From positions 1 through 32,257 of IMG/VR virus record IMGVR_UViG_3300032116_000838: a DNA stretch of 32,257 nt. The stretch is one strand, 5' to 3'. How positions within the stretch are numbered: position 1 is the first letter of the stretch; each line of letters opens with the position of its first letter. Shown here piece by piece: positions 1 through 6,650 of the stretch. A program made the translations under genes and the position numbers. The notes beneath the pieces are model-generated. The model saw only the letters and a program-made list of their open reading frames with translations. It did not search any database and was not told where the DNA came from. The DNA is from a virus.

Positions 1-2
1 AA

Positions 3-1136
3 ATGGAAAATTTAAATAGTGTATGTTATGTTGGTGTAATCGGTGAGATACGACCAATAGAAGGGGCAGATAACATAGAACTTGCAATGGTTGGTGGTTG
101 GCAAGCAATCACCAAGAAAGGTGAATACGAAGTAGGTAATAAGGTTGTTGTTGCAACTACCGATGCGGTAATCCCTGTTGAGTTATCTGACTTGATGGTA
201 GTGACTGGATACTTGAGAAAAGGTCAAAGAGTTAGAACTGTGAAACTTCGTGGAGTTTACTCTGAGTGTTTGTTAATACCATTCAAATACTTAGCACCGA
301 AATCTTTGGAGAACAATGTAAGTGAAGGTCACGACATGATGAATATCTTGGGTATTACTAAATACGAACCACCAGTTAAGATGGTTGAGATGAGTGTTGG
401 AGGTAGAAAATTCAAATACCACCAAAACCCTAACTTCCACGTTTACTACAAGTTCCCTAACTTGAAGAATGTACCAGATCTTTTTACTGAGGAGGATAAA
501 GTTTCAATCACTCGTAAACTTCACGGAACCAATGCTCGTTATGGTATTGTAAGAAAGAAAAAACTTTCAATCTTGGATCGTATCAAAAAATTCTTTGGAA
601 ACAAATGGGTTGAGTTTGATTACGTTTATGGATCTCACAATGTTGAAAAAGGATCCACCTCTCAAGGGTTCTATTCAACTGATGTATGGAGAACTGTGGC
701 GGAGGAATACAATATCCAAGAAAAGTTGTGGAACTACGTTAAAAAATACTACACTCCTGAAAGATTAGGTAGTGGTATCGTAATCTATGGTGAAATTTAT
801 GGACACGGAATTCAAAAGAACTACGACTATGGTTTAAGTGATATTCGTTTTGCTGGTTTTGATATTGAAGTTAACGGTACTTACAAACCATTCTTTACTG
901 AGAGAGGTGTATTTGACGAATTGGATTTACCAAAAGTAGATTTATTATACACTGGTCCCTGGAATAAAGAGACTCAAGATATGTTTGTATTCGGTAATTT
1001 CATAGAAGGTACTAAAGTTCCTCATGAAGGTATTGTAGTTAAATGTTTGAGTGGTGTACGTAACAAAGTTGCGAAGGTAATCAATCCTGACTACTTGATC
1101 TACGGAGAAAAAAATAATGTTGGTGACTCCCATTGA
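3..1136 (+). CDS. RNA ligase, DRB0094/Rnl5-like
   Basis: Likely ATP-dependent RNA ligase that seals RNA breaks via a covalent lysyl-AMP. The N-terminal ~100 residues resemble the OB-like domain of the DRB0094 family (EIRPIEGADNIELA, VGGWQ, KKGEYEVG). The nucleotidyltransferase core follows: motif I KLHGTN with Lys172, motif III-like YGEIYG (262-267), FAGFDIEV (283-290), motif IV HEGIVVK (341-347) and a motif V-like KVAKVINPDYL near 357. At 377 residues it is about family length and looks intact. The ATG lies two bases from the window edge, so an upstream in-frame start cannot be excluded. The stop codon sits in the loop of the terminator that follows. In phages such enzymes typically repair tRNAs cut by host defence nucleases; that role here is inference. 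Confidence 0.88.
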   Translation: MENLNSVCYVGVIGEIRPIEGADNIELAMVGGWQAITKKGEYEVGNKVVVATTDAVIPVELSDLMVVTGYLRKGQRVRTVKLRGVYSECLLIPFKYLAPKSLENNVSEGHDMMNILGITKYEPPVKMVEMSVGGRKFKYHQNPNFHVYYKFPNLKNVPDLFTEEDKVSITRKLHGTNARYGIVRKKKLSILDRIKKFFGNKWVEFDYVYGSHNVEKGSTSQGFYSTDVWRTVAEEYNIQEKLWNYVKKYYTPERLGSGIVIYGEIYGHGIQKNYDYGLSDIRFAGFDIEVNGTYKPFFTERGVFDELDLPKVDLLYTGPWNKETQDMFVFGNFIEGTKVPHEGIVVKCLSGVRNKVAKVINPDYLIYGEKNNVGDSH

Positions 1137-1153
1137 TGGAGTCACCTTTTTTT
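1122..1153 (+). terminator. Intrinsic terminator of the RNA ligase gene
   Basis: A perfect 9-bp stem, GGTGACTCC (1122-1130) with GGAGTCACC (1138-1146), has a 7-base loop and is followed by seven T (1147-1153). The ligase stop codon TGA (1134-1136) lies in the loop, so the 5' arm is coding sequence. Confidence 0.9.
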
Positions 1154-1177
1154 ATTATCATTTAAAAAAGAAAAATT

Positions 1178-1438
1178 ATGGCAACATTTTGGACAGAAGC
1201 AGAAGTAGAATTAGATGTAAATGATATCTACGAAAATTTATCAGATCGTGAAATTTTAAAGTTAGTTGATTTACTTGTTGAAGAAGGTGTAGTAATATCA
1301 ACAAACACAAGTAAAAATGAAAGTATGAGTTTTTTAGATGAGGAGTGGAAAAATACACTTTTGACTCTAATGAATAACAGACACAGACTTTCAAATGAAG
1401 ATGAAGAAACAATCAAAACAATTGCAAATAAATTATAA
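1178..1438 (+). CDS. Conserved-looking small acidic phage protein
   Basis: 86 residues, acidic, soluble, with no signal peptide or membrane segment. The middle (LSDREILKLVDLLVEEG, about 22-38) and the end (NNRHRLSNEDEETI) look helical and resemble small proteins I associate with T4-like and other large phages, but I know of no assigned function. The start is preceded by AAAAATT, the A-rich context common in this window. Its TAA overlaps the next ATG (TAATG), so it begins a translationally coupled chain with the AAA+ ATPase two genes on. Confidence 0.75.
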   Translation: MATFWTEAEVELDVNDIYENLSDREILKLVDLLVEEGVVISTNTSKNESMSFLDEEWKNTLLTLMNNRHRLSNEDEETIKTIANKL

Positions 1439-1683
1439 TGGCAAAAGACAACGACCTGATCTATGGGGTTTACGATAGAACAAGAGGAGTGGGTGGTTGT
1501 GATGACTACTTTGGGTACTTCAAAAAAGAATCAGACGCGAGAACAGAAATGAAAGCTCAATTTGAACACTTAAAAACAAAAAACCCAAAAGAAACTCTGA
1601 AACTCCATAAAGACAGAGTTGTAAAAATGAAAGATAAAACAGAAGAAATTTTAATAATTATACACCCAATTTTAGTAAGATGA
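1438..1683 (+). CDS. Small hypothetical protein
   Basis: 81 residues, lysine-rich, with a short Tyr/Gly/Asp-rich N-terminal part (YGVYDRTRGVGGCDDYFGYF) and a charged helical middle. No family recognised. It is coupled on both sides: TAATG with the preceding gene and a four-base ATGA overlap with the AAA+ ATPase gene. This suggests co-expression, and possibly a shared role with the ATPase (inference). Confidence 0.72.
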   Translation: MAKDNDLIYGVYDRTRGVGGCDDYFGYFKKESDARTEMKAQFEHLKTKNPKETLKLHKDRVVKMKDKTEEILIIIHPILVR

Positions 1684-2675
1684 GAGAGGACCAAATTGAA
1701 GACTATATTGCTGAATTAAACATGATTGAAAGACTCGAAAATATAAAAATGTCAGATGAAAACGTGTATACCACATTAAGTAATCATAAAGAAGATAAAC
1801 CTGTAAGTAATTCACCAACCTGTTGGGGGACATTACAAGATGAGGAGTTTGTTCCGGCATTTACATCAGTTCCAAAAGTACCATCAGGTATTTACGAAGT
1901 TGTATGGAACAGACAACTAAACCAACACACATTAAAGAAACAACCATTCAAGACCGATGAGTTGTATCAATTACCTTCATACGAGATTACAGATATCTTA
2001 AAAGACATTCAAAACTTTTGGGATCGTAGAGACAAGTATAAAGAATATAACTTTGTTCACAAACGAGGTATTCTAATGTACGGTGAACCAGGTTGTGGTA
2101 AGTCAGGTATTATCCAATTAATTTCAAAACAATTAATTGATAATGACGGTATTATTATCAACATTAAAGACCAAGACGATGTTGATTACTTTATGGACTT
2201 TATTGCAACATTCAGAAAGATTGAACCTAACCGACCATTGATTGTATTGTTAGAGGATATTGACTCAATCGCCGGTGAGAATAGCCACTCAACAAGTAGA
2301 TTGTTAAACATCTTAGATGGTGTAAAACAAATTGAAGATGTTGTTTACATCGCTACTACTAACTATCCTGAGAAATTACAGGATCGTATTACAAACAGAC
2401 CATCTCGTTTTGATAGAAGATATAAAGTTGAACTTCCAAATGACGATATTCGCGAAGCGTACATTCGTCACAAGTTGACAGAAGAAGATATCAAAGGTAT
2501 TGATGTTCAAGAGTGGGTAAAAAGAACCGAAGGAATGTCCCTTTCACACTTGAAAGAAGTCGTAATTTCAACTATTGTTATGGGAAGAGAATTTGAGGAA
2601 GTGATGGATAACCTTGAAGGATTGAAAAAAGCACCATCAATAAAAGGTTCAGGAAAAGTAGGATTTGGAAGATGA
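1680..2675 (+). CDS. AAA+ ATPase, BCS1-like
   Basis: 331-residue ATPase. A ~100-residue N-terminal region without recognised motifs precedes one AAA+ module: Walker A GEPGCGKS (135-142), Walker B LIVLLEDID (187-195), sensor 1 ATTN (225-228) and arginine-finger region RPSRFDRR (240-247). The order and the RPSRFDRR sequence resemble the BCS1/classical AAA branch rather than clamp loaders or ClpX. Related ATPases are common in large phages, usually with unknown substrate; remodelling of a host or phage protein complex is inference. It overlaps the genes on both sides by four bases (ATGA). A partnership with the phage ClpP 17 kb downstream is conceivable, but the ClpP-docking loop of ClpX was not seen. 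Confidence 0.88.
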   Translation: MREDQIEDYIAELNMIERLENIKMSDENVYTTLSNHKEDKPVSNSPTCWGTLQDEEFVPAFTSVPKVPSGIYEVVWNRQLNQHTLKKQPFKTDELYQLPSYEITDILKDIQNFWDRRDKYKEYNFVHKRGILMYGEPGCGKSGIIQLISKQLIDNDGIIINIKDQDDVDYFMDFIATFRKIEPNRPLIVLLEDIDSIAGENSHSTSRLLNILDGVKQIEDVVYIATTNYPEKLQDRITNRPSRFDRRYKVELPNDDIREAYIRHKLTEEDIKGIDVQEWVKRTEGMSLSHLKEVVISTIVMGREFEEVMDNLEGLKKAPSIKGSGKVGFGR

Positions 2676-2824
2676 AAAAAGGAATTTATTACGTACCGTT
2701 ATTTTTAATTTTATTATTTGTAATGGTAGGAACATTTTATGTGAGTGATTATTTAGGGTTTGCAATGTCGTCACTAGCATTGTTATTATTAGGTGAAGTT
2801 TATTATTTAAGATTTTTAAAATGA
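2672..2824 (+). CDS. Membrane microprotein, 50 aa
   Basis: Starts MKKGIYYVPLFLILLF and consists almost wholly of two hydrophobic stretches (about 8-22 and 30-47), so a small inner-membrane protein with two helices is likely. No family recognised. The ATG overlaps the stop of the AAA+ ATPase (ATGA) and its own stop overlaps the next start (ATGA); this coupling is the main reason to accept it. Confidence 0.6.
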   Translation: MKKGIYYVPLFLILLFVMVGTFYVSDYLGFAMSSLALLLLGEVYYLRFLK

Positions 2825-2997
2825 TTATAGAGCACGAAGGAAATATTTATGAAACGGTAATAAGTAAACCAATAAACGAGGGTGATTATTACTACGACTG
2901 TATGGTTAATGAAGTTAAACAGTGTAAATCATTTATTTGCTTCGATCCTTGGTCATTAAAATTGGAATTAAAAAAAAATGAAAATGAAGAAGTTTAG
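2821..2997 (+). CDS. Small hypothetical protein, 58 aa
   Basis: Starts MIIEHEGNIYETVISKP, has a Tyr/Asp-rich middle with three cysteines (residues 27, 34 and 40) and ends in a charged tail. No family recognised. Supported by the ATGA overlap with the preceding gene and continuous coding-like composition. Its last 20 bases overlap the start of the lipoprotein gene in another frame. Confidence 0.55.
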   Translation: MIIEHEGNIYETVISKPINEGDYYYDCMVNEVKQCKSFICFDPWSLKLELKKNENEEV

Positions 2998-3151
2998 TTT
3001 AATTATTGGATTGTTATTACTATCAAGTTGCAAGACATCAAAGAGTCACTGTGATGCATATTCGTCATATGAGATAAAAGTAGAACACTGTCATATTGAT
3101 GAAGAAAGTTATTGTTACTATACAGTTGACACAATTCTCTTGACCAAGTAA
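2978..3151 (+). CDS. Small lipoprotein, 57 aa
   Basis: Lipoprotein signal: basic start MKMKKF, hydrophobic core LIIGLLLLSS, then a lipobox ending at Cys18 (LSSC). The mature part is only ~40 residues, with four further cysteines (Cys25, 39, 46 plus the anchor) that could form disulfides in the periplasm. No family recognised. A downstream in-frame ATG (residue 3) is an equally plausible start. Similar tiny lipoproteins recur at 8683, 14214 and possibly 29379. Confidence 0.6.
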   Translation: MKMKKFSLIIGLLLLSSCKTSKSHCDAYSSYEIKVEHCHIDEESYCYYTVDTILLTK

Positions 3152-3168
3152 AAAAGATTGATTATACT
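3140..3168 (+). promoter_or_regulatory. Candidate sigma-70-like promoter
   Basis: TTGACC (3140-3145), a 17-base spacer and TATACT (3163-3168) match the classical E. coli-type promoter and lie just before the gene at 3189. This layout is not typical for the Bacteroidota primary sigma factor and the -35 box overlaps the end of the upstream gene, so chance is quite possible. Confidence 0.3.
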
Positions 3169-3188
3169 TCCAAAACAAAAAAGAAAAC

Positions 3189-3623
3189 ATGACAATTAAA
3201 CAGGCACTTAAACAGAAAAACAAACTGGTTAAAAACATTGCTGAGAACACAAAGTTGATGCAACAACACAACTCAGTTGAGGTTGGTAACCAAAGACCAT
3301 ACAGCACGGTAGCGTTGTACAATCAGATCCAAAAAGATACCAAAGAATTGGCGTCTTTGAAGGCAAAAATCCACATCGCAAATGCAGAGGTGATGGAAGA
3401 CATCTTTTGGATGTCAGAAATGAAATCAACAATTGCAGCCCTAAAAAAAATGGACTGTACTGAAGGAAGGTCAAATCGTGATCGTTTCCGAATGGAAAGT
3501 GAAGTGGTTTTAACTTCTGAAATCTCTTTGGTTAGTAGAAACCAAGAGGTAAAAATGTTGGAAGCAAAAATTGAAGAAATCCAAGACAAATTGGACACCT
3601 TCAACGCAACCACAGAAATTTAA
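3189..3623 (+). CDS. DIP1984-like coiled-coil protein
   Basis: 144 residues, almost entirely helical and highly charged, with heptad-like stretches near 5-25, 40-75 and 115-140. The layout (N-terminal helix QALKQKNKLVKNIAENTKLM, central LYNQIQKDTKELASLKAKI, final EAKIEEIQDKLDTFNATTEI) resembles the DIP1984 family, whose members end in a similar N-x-T-T-E-L segment. The family's biochemical role is unknown. It is followed by ~320 bases without a convincing gene and a strong terminator, so it is probably the last gene of its unit. Confidence 0.65.
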   Translation: MTIKQALKQKNKLVKNIAENTKLMQQHNSVEVGNQRPYSTVALYNQIQKDTKELASLKAKIHIANAEVMEDIFWMSEMKSTIAALKKMDCTEGRSNRDRFRMESEVVLTSEISLVSRNQEVKMLEAKIEEIQDKLDTFNATTEI

Positions 3624-3803
3624 TATGGTTTGTGGATAGGGTTAGAAAGTGATGGTTGTTCTACAATTAGTATCCGACTGGATGGATAATTGATAAAGGT
3701 AACGAACTGACTCAAGCTGACATCTCAAATACTCAAAAGTCATTTGATTAAAACTTAAAACTCTCTTTTTAACCTATTTTTGACTCTTGAAACAAATCAT
3801 ATG
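3624..3803 (+). other. Non-coding stretch with possible decayed coding sequence
   Basis: No start-to-stop gene of useful length is visible and no tRNA cloverleaf was found. Directly after the upstream stop, the same frame reads YGLWIGLESDGCSTISIRLDG to a stop; the next frame then continues DKGNELTQADISNTQKSFD to TAA near 3751. Both segments look protein-like and could be the remnant of a frameshifted small gene, or chance. Confidence 0.3.
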
Positions 3804-3832
3804 AACCCCCATCCTTGTGGTGGGGGTTTTTT
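3804..3832 (+). terminator. Strong intrinsic terminator
   Basis: AACCCCCA (3804-3811) pairs with TGGGGGTT (3821-3828), with further pairing inside, followed by six T (3827-3832). It is the first of several GC-rich hairpins and closes the unit that ends with the coiled-coil gene. Confidence 0.85.
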
Positions 3833-3836
3833 AAAA

Positions 3837-3886
3837 GACCCCATCCTTAGTGGTGGGCTTTTAGGACCGTTATCCGTTAGGGTAAC
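3837..3886 (+). other. Two additional hairpins downstream of the terminator
   Basis: Bases 3838-3860 are a degenerate copy of the preceding terminator arm (ACCCCATCCTTAGTGGTGGG) and can fold alike but end in a weaker CTTTT. Bases 3869-3886 form GTTATCC / GGGTAAC around a GTTA tetraloop, including one G-U pair. They may be back-up terminators or part of a small structured RNA. Confidence 0.4.
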
Positions 3887-3890
3887 AACC

Positions 3891-3918
3891 AAAGGGGGAA
3901 TTCGCTACTCCCCCTTTT
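3891..3918 (+). terminator. Third hairpin, possible terminator
   Basis: AAAGGGGGA (3891-3899) pairs perfectly with TCCCCCTTT (3909-3917) around a 9-base loop; T residues follow only to 3918. Because of the A and T flanks it could terminate in either direction, insulating the promoter at 3944. Confidence 0.6.
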
Positions 3919-3943
3919 CTATTTAATATAAATCCTTATTATT

Positions 3944-3973
3944 TTGATATGTGGGGAATTTTATTTATATTTG
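3944..3973 (+). promoter_or_regulatory. Bacteroidota-type promoter for the 4020 operon
   Basis: TTG (3944-3946), 19 bases, then TATATTTG (3966-3973) matches the TTG / TAnnTTTG promoter of the Bacteroidota primary sigma factor. It stands just after the hairpin series, where a new promoter is needed. Transcription from about 3979 would give a ~40-base leader to the HAD gene. Confidence 0.6.
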
Positions 3974-4019
3974 TGGTAATGCTGTTGGCAGTTGTTAAAA
4001 AAAACCAAAAACTTAAACG

Positions 4020-4613
4020 ATGAAGATCTTGTTCTTAGATAATGATGGTGTAATCTGCCTCTCAAATAATTGGGGTGGACGAGCGACTAAATGGGCAAAT
4101 TTTCATAAAGATAATCGTGATGTTGAATTTGAAAATCGACCTGTTCATACACGATTTGATAACTTTGATGAAAAAGCCATTAAGGTATTAAATGAAATTC
4201 TAGAAGAAACAGGGGCTGAGATTGTTGTTAGTTCTGATTGGAGATTACACGCAACATTAGAGGAACTTGGTGATTACTACGAAAGTCAAGGAATAATCAA
4301 ACGACCAATTGCTGTAACCGGCATATTTAAAGACCTATTTCCAAAAGAGTGGAATGCATTTAGATTTCGCGCTGAGTTGGAACTAGAGAGAAGTATGGAG
4401 ATCGGACATTGGTTGGAGAATCATCCCGAAGTTACACATTGGGTTGCGATTGATGACCTTGATATGAGTGTTGAGTTTTTATCTAAATATTTTTCAGGTA
4501 AAGAGGATAAAAACCCTGGTCTAACTAATTTTGTTTTAACACCACGATCAAGAGAGGGTATTAAACAATCAGGTATTAAAGAAAAAATTCTAAAATTTTT
4601 AAAAGATGACTAA
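4020..4613 (+). CDS. HAD-family phosphatase-like protein
   Basis: 197 residues with HAD motifs: motif I FLDNDGVI (nucleophile Asp7 and Asp9), motif II VVSSDWR (Ser71/Ser72), and the acidic pair AIDDLD (Asp145-Asp146) near the C-terminus. The D-N-D-G-V-I start and S-S-D-W-R segment resemble the HAD domain found in 'Swiss Army Knife' RNA repair proteins and in many stand-alone phage proteins. The reaction is probably hydrolysis of a phosphomonoester; an RNA 3'- or 5'-end role, fitting the RNA ligase at 3-1136, is inference. First gene after the 3944 promoter; its end overlaps the next start by eight bases. Confidence 0.8.
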   Translation: MKILFLDNDGVICLSNNWGGRATKWANFHKDNRDVEFENRPVHTRFDNFDEKAIKVLNEILEETGAEIVVSSDWRLHATLEELGDYYESQGIIKRPIAVTGIFKDLFPKEWNAFRFRAELELERSMEIGHWLENHPEVTHWVAIDDLDMSVEFLSKYFSGKEDKNPGLTNFVLTPRSREGIKQSGIKEKILKFLKDD

Positions 4614-4992
4614 AGAAGAAATGAATGAGTTTTTAGAATCAATAGGTGGACTCGAAAACGGATTTCGTTCAGACAGAGGTCCAATCAAAGATTCAGGATT
4701 TTTTAGTGTTGGATCTGGCTGGTATCCACTAATTAAGGATCTGATTACTGATCTTATTGAATTGGGGTGGGATAAACAAACTTGTCAAGTAAAAGAAAAA
4801 TTTGGTGGACTTAGATTTTATATCAATGGTGCATCAACTGAAGTTCATAAAAGAATAAGTGATGCTGAAAATCTAAGTTATGAAACTTGTGAAACCTGTG
4901 GAGAAAAAGGAGAATTAAGAACAAATATTGGTTGGCATACAACATTATGTAATAAACACTATGAAGAACATAAGACAAATATTCAAAAATAA
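4606..4992 (+). CDS. Conserved phage protein with C-terminal zinc-site-like cysteines
   Basis: 128 residues. The middle has a conserved-looking block (VGSGWYPLIKDLITDLIELGWD, then CQVKEKFGGLRFYING), followed by CETCGEKGELR and TLCNKHYEEH, a likely zinc-binding set (Cys-x2-Cys, Cys-x2-His). I recognise this arrangement from many phage hypothetical proteins, but no function is known to me. Overlaps the HAD gene by eight bases. Confidence 0.72.
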   Translation: MTKEEMNEFLESIGGLENGFRSDRGPIKDSGFFSVGSGWYPLIKDLITDLIELGWDKQTCQVKEKFGGLRFYINGASTEVHKRISDAENLSYETCETCGEKGELRTNIGWHTTLCNKHYEEHKTNIQK

Positions 4993-5002
4993 TAGAACAC
5001 TT

Positions 5003-5272
5003 ATGGATCATCCTGAAGTTCAGGAATTGATTGATTATTGTGTTGAGTTGGAGGGTCAAGTGGTTGAAAAGAAAATTGATGATACTTATAGTAAAGAAGA
5101 GATTTATCTTCAGATGCTTAAGGACATCTATGATAGTTGTGATAAAACTTTAACTGACGATCAACTGTCAGAAAGGTTTAAGGAGACACCAAGAGTGGAC
5201 TTCAAGCAAGCTGTAATAAATCTAAAAAAGTATATGGGAGCCGTATCACAAATGTACGGGTTTATGTTATGA
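5003..5272 (+). CDS. Small acidic hypothetical protein
   Basis: 89 residues from MDHPEVQELIDYCVELE; mainly helical and acidic, with no recognised domain. In-frame ATGs at 4928 and 4961 would extend it but overlap the upstream gene by 65 or 32 bases; the ATG at 5003, ten bases after the upstream stop, fits the genome's style better. Ends with a four-base overlap (ATGA) with the next gene. Confidence 0.62.
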   Translation: MDHPEVQELIDYCVELEGQVVEKKIDDTYSKEEIYLQMLKDIYDSCDKTLTDDQLSERFKETPRVDFKQAVINLKKYMGAVSQMYGFML

Positions 5273-5586
5273 GTGAAAATGCAAAACAAAGAGTTAAATT
5301 AATTATGGTTGAAGAAAAACCATATGTCGTGTCTTTAGACAAAGTAGAAATTGGTGATAAAGTTATTGTTACGGTAAATGGTCAATATCCATCGATTGTA
5401 GAATGTGAAAACCAAACTGTTCTTACATTATTAACCGATTCTAAATTATCATTAACGAAGGCATTTAAAATCTTTATGGAACCTGAGAACATCAAATTCC
5501 AACCAGACCAAATTGAAAAAATATTAGAAAATGATGGTTTGATGGAAGTTGAGTTTGATAATGGGGTATATAAGTATAGTCTATGA
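5269..5586 (+). CDS. Hypothetical protein, 105 aa
   Basis: An N-terminal beta-rich half (VKLIMVEEKPYVVSLDKVEIGDKVIVTVNGQYP) resembles a small barrel; a helical part with FKIFMEPENIKFQPDQIEKIL follows, then a beta end. No family recognised. Coupled upstream by ATGA and downstream to a tiny membrane protein by another ATGA. Confidence 0.68.
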   Translation: MSENAKQRVKLIMVEEKPYVVSLDKVEIGDKVIVTVNGQYPSIVECENQTVLTLLTDSKLSLTKAFKIFMEPENIKFQPDQIEKILENDGLMEVEFDNGVYKYSL

Positions 5587-5687
5587 TGAGTATTATAGAA
5601 ACGTACATTCACAGTATAGGACTAATTTTAACAGTAGTTCTTTTAGGTGGGTACATAACTTATAGATATTTAAAGAGAAAAAAGTAA
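5583..5687 (+). CDS. Membrane microprotein, 34 aa
   Basis: Reads MMSIIETYIHSIGLILTVVL and ends RYLKRKK: one membrane helix followed by a basic tail, predicting an N-out, C-in orientation. The start could be either of two adjacent ATGs (5583 or 5586). It fills the space between its neighbours exactly, with an ATGA overlap before and a TAATG overlap after. Function unknown. Confidence 0.5.
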   Translation: MMSIIETYIHSIGLILTVVLLGGYITYRYLKRKK

Positions 5688-6319
5688 TGGCATATATAGA
5701 ACACAATTTTTTTCCTGTTAAAGTTTATGTTCGTAATGAATATATGTATCAAAATCAAAAAGGTCACGGTGAATTTACACCGGCAGTTGTTTTATCTGTA
5801 AGGTGTATGCCAGGTCAAGCCGCTCTCTTCCAAGTTTTACTTGATAATGGAGTGGTTAGAGATAAACTACCATGTCATGCTTTATTAACAAAACCAGAGT
5901 CACCTCAGAATGATTTACCGTTGCATTATTTACAAATATGGAATTGTTTTTCTTATAACTTCACCCTATTCCAAATAGGTTATTTACCTGACGCACCCGT
6001 TGAGGTTTATATGAAGGATAAGAAGTGGTATTCAGGAAAGTATTTTGCAACAATTAATTGGGGTGCTAATGATATGAATACAGATCTTTCATTGGCTGAG
6101 GATCCAATGGAACATAAAGCTCATCATATTATTTTCTTAGACAATGGACAAATCGCTTTACAACCTAATAATAGAGTTAAATGGTCTGAGGCTAGTTTCG
6201 TAACAAAACCATTCCCCGAAAAACCTGATTATCTTGTTAATGATGGTTATTATAATGTTGAGGTTGAAGAAAAATGGAGAACTGAAGATAGTGAAAGAAT
6301 GTTTTACGATAATGAGTAA
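5687..6319 (+). CDS. Conserved-looking phage protein with two SH3/Tudor-like halves
   Basis: 210 residues. Two similar segments are visible: FFPVKVYVRNEY...GEFTPAVVLSV...FQVLLDNGVV (about 8-58) and APVEVYMKDKKWYSGKYFATI...HHIIFLDNGQIAL (about 103-157). Both run P-V-x-V-Y, then G-x-[FY], then a strand ending L-D-N-G, as in small Tudor/SH3-like barrels that bind nucleic acids or proteins. An aromatic linker (LPLHYLQIWNCFSYNF) joins them, and the acidic C-terminus is likely disordered. No named family recognised; the duplication is read from the sequence, the fold is inference. Confidence 0.7.
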   Translation: MAYIEHNFFPVKVYVRNEYMYQNQKGHGEFTPAVVLSVRCMPGQAALFQVLLDNGVVRDKLPCHALLTKPESPQNDLPLHYLQIWNCFSYNFTLFQIGYLPDAPVEVYMKDKKWYSGKYFATINWGANDMNTDLSLAEDPMEHKAHHIIFLDNGQIALQPNNRVKWSEASFVTKPFPEKPDYLVNDGYYNVEVEEKWRTEDSERMFYDNE

Positions 6320-6369
6320 TAACACCTTTCTCTACGGCATAACCGCCATAATACACAAATTCATTTTTT

Positions 6370-6591
6370 ATGAGAACTTTAGATTTACATGGAGTTAAAC
6401 ACGCAGACGTACCCAAATTAATGGATCAATTTATTTGGGAACAGATGAATAAAAAGTCGAGGGAAGTTGAGATCATCACAGGTATAAGTCAAGCGATGAA
6501 ACAAGTAGTAATAAAGAACCTCAAAGATTATGACTTCATCTATAATGAAGCGTGGAACAACCCCGGTAAGTTAATTGTAAGTTTAGTTTAA
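6370..6591 (+). CDS. Smr-domain protein
   Basis: 73 residues comprising a single Smr domain: LDLHG (4-8) at the start, the helix VPKLMDQFIWEQM, the strand VEIITG (33-38) and the final NNPGKLIVSLV. Smr domains of MutS2 and related proteins bind or nick branched DNA or act on RNA at stalled ribosomes. The usual ITGKG turn is ITGIS here, so the loop normally holding Gly/His residues is altered and activity is uncertain. Last gene before the terminator at 6609. Confidence 0.75.
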   Translation: MRTLDLHGVKHADVPKLMDQFIWEQMNKKSREVEIITGISQAMKQVVIKNLKDYDFIYNEAWNNPGKLIVSLV

Positions 6592-6608
6592 TGAAAAAAA
6601 AGTGTGAT

Positions 6609-6637
6609 CCCCCGGTTGAATAAGTCGGGGGTTTTTT
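6609..6637 (+). terminator. Intrinsic terminator after the Smr gene
   Basis: CCCCCG (6609-6614) pairs with CGGGGG (6626-6631), followed by six T (6632-6637). The loop contains the TTG that could serve as the -33 element of the next promoter. Confidence 0.85.
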
Positions 6638-6646
6638 GTATCTTTG
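6616..6646 (+). promoter_or_regulatory. Bacteroidota-type promoter, leaderless start
   Basis: TTG (6616-6618), 20 bases, TATCTTTG (6639-6646), then four bases to the ATG at 6651. The expected transcription start is at or within a base or two of the A of ATG, so the mRNA would be leaderless. The -33 element lies in the upstream terminator loop. Confidence 0.68.
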
Positions 6647-6650
6647 CTCT

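Noticed and set aside
3624-3943. tRNA or other known RNA gene in the long intergenic stretch
   Set aside because: No acceptor-stem pairing, T-loop GTTCRA-type sequence or CCA end was found; the hairpins present are simple stem-loops.
3949-4023. 24-codon membrane peptide before the HAD gene
   Set aside because: It covers the TTG/TATATTTG promoter at 3944-3973, so its 5' part would not be transcribed from it; kept only as a shorter leader-peptide idea.
6312-6398. 28-codon ORF starting in an ATGA-like overlap after the 5687 gene
   Set aside because: It overlaps the Smr gene by 29 bases in another frame and its translation has no protein-like features.
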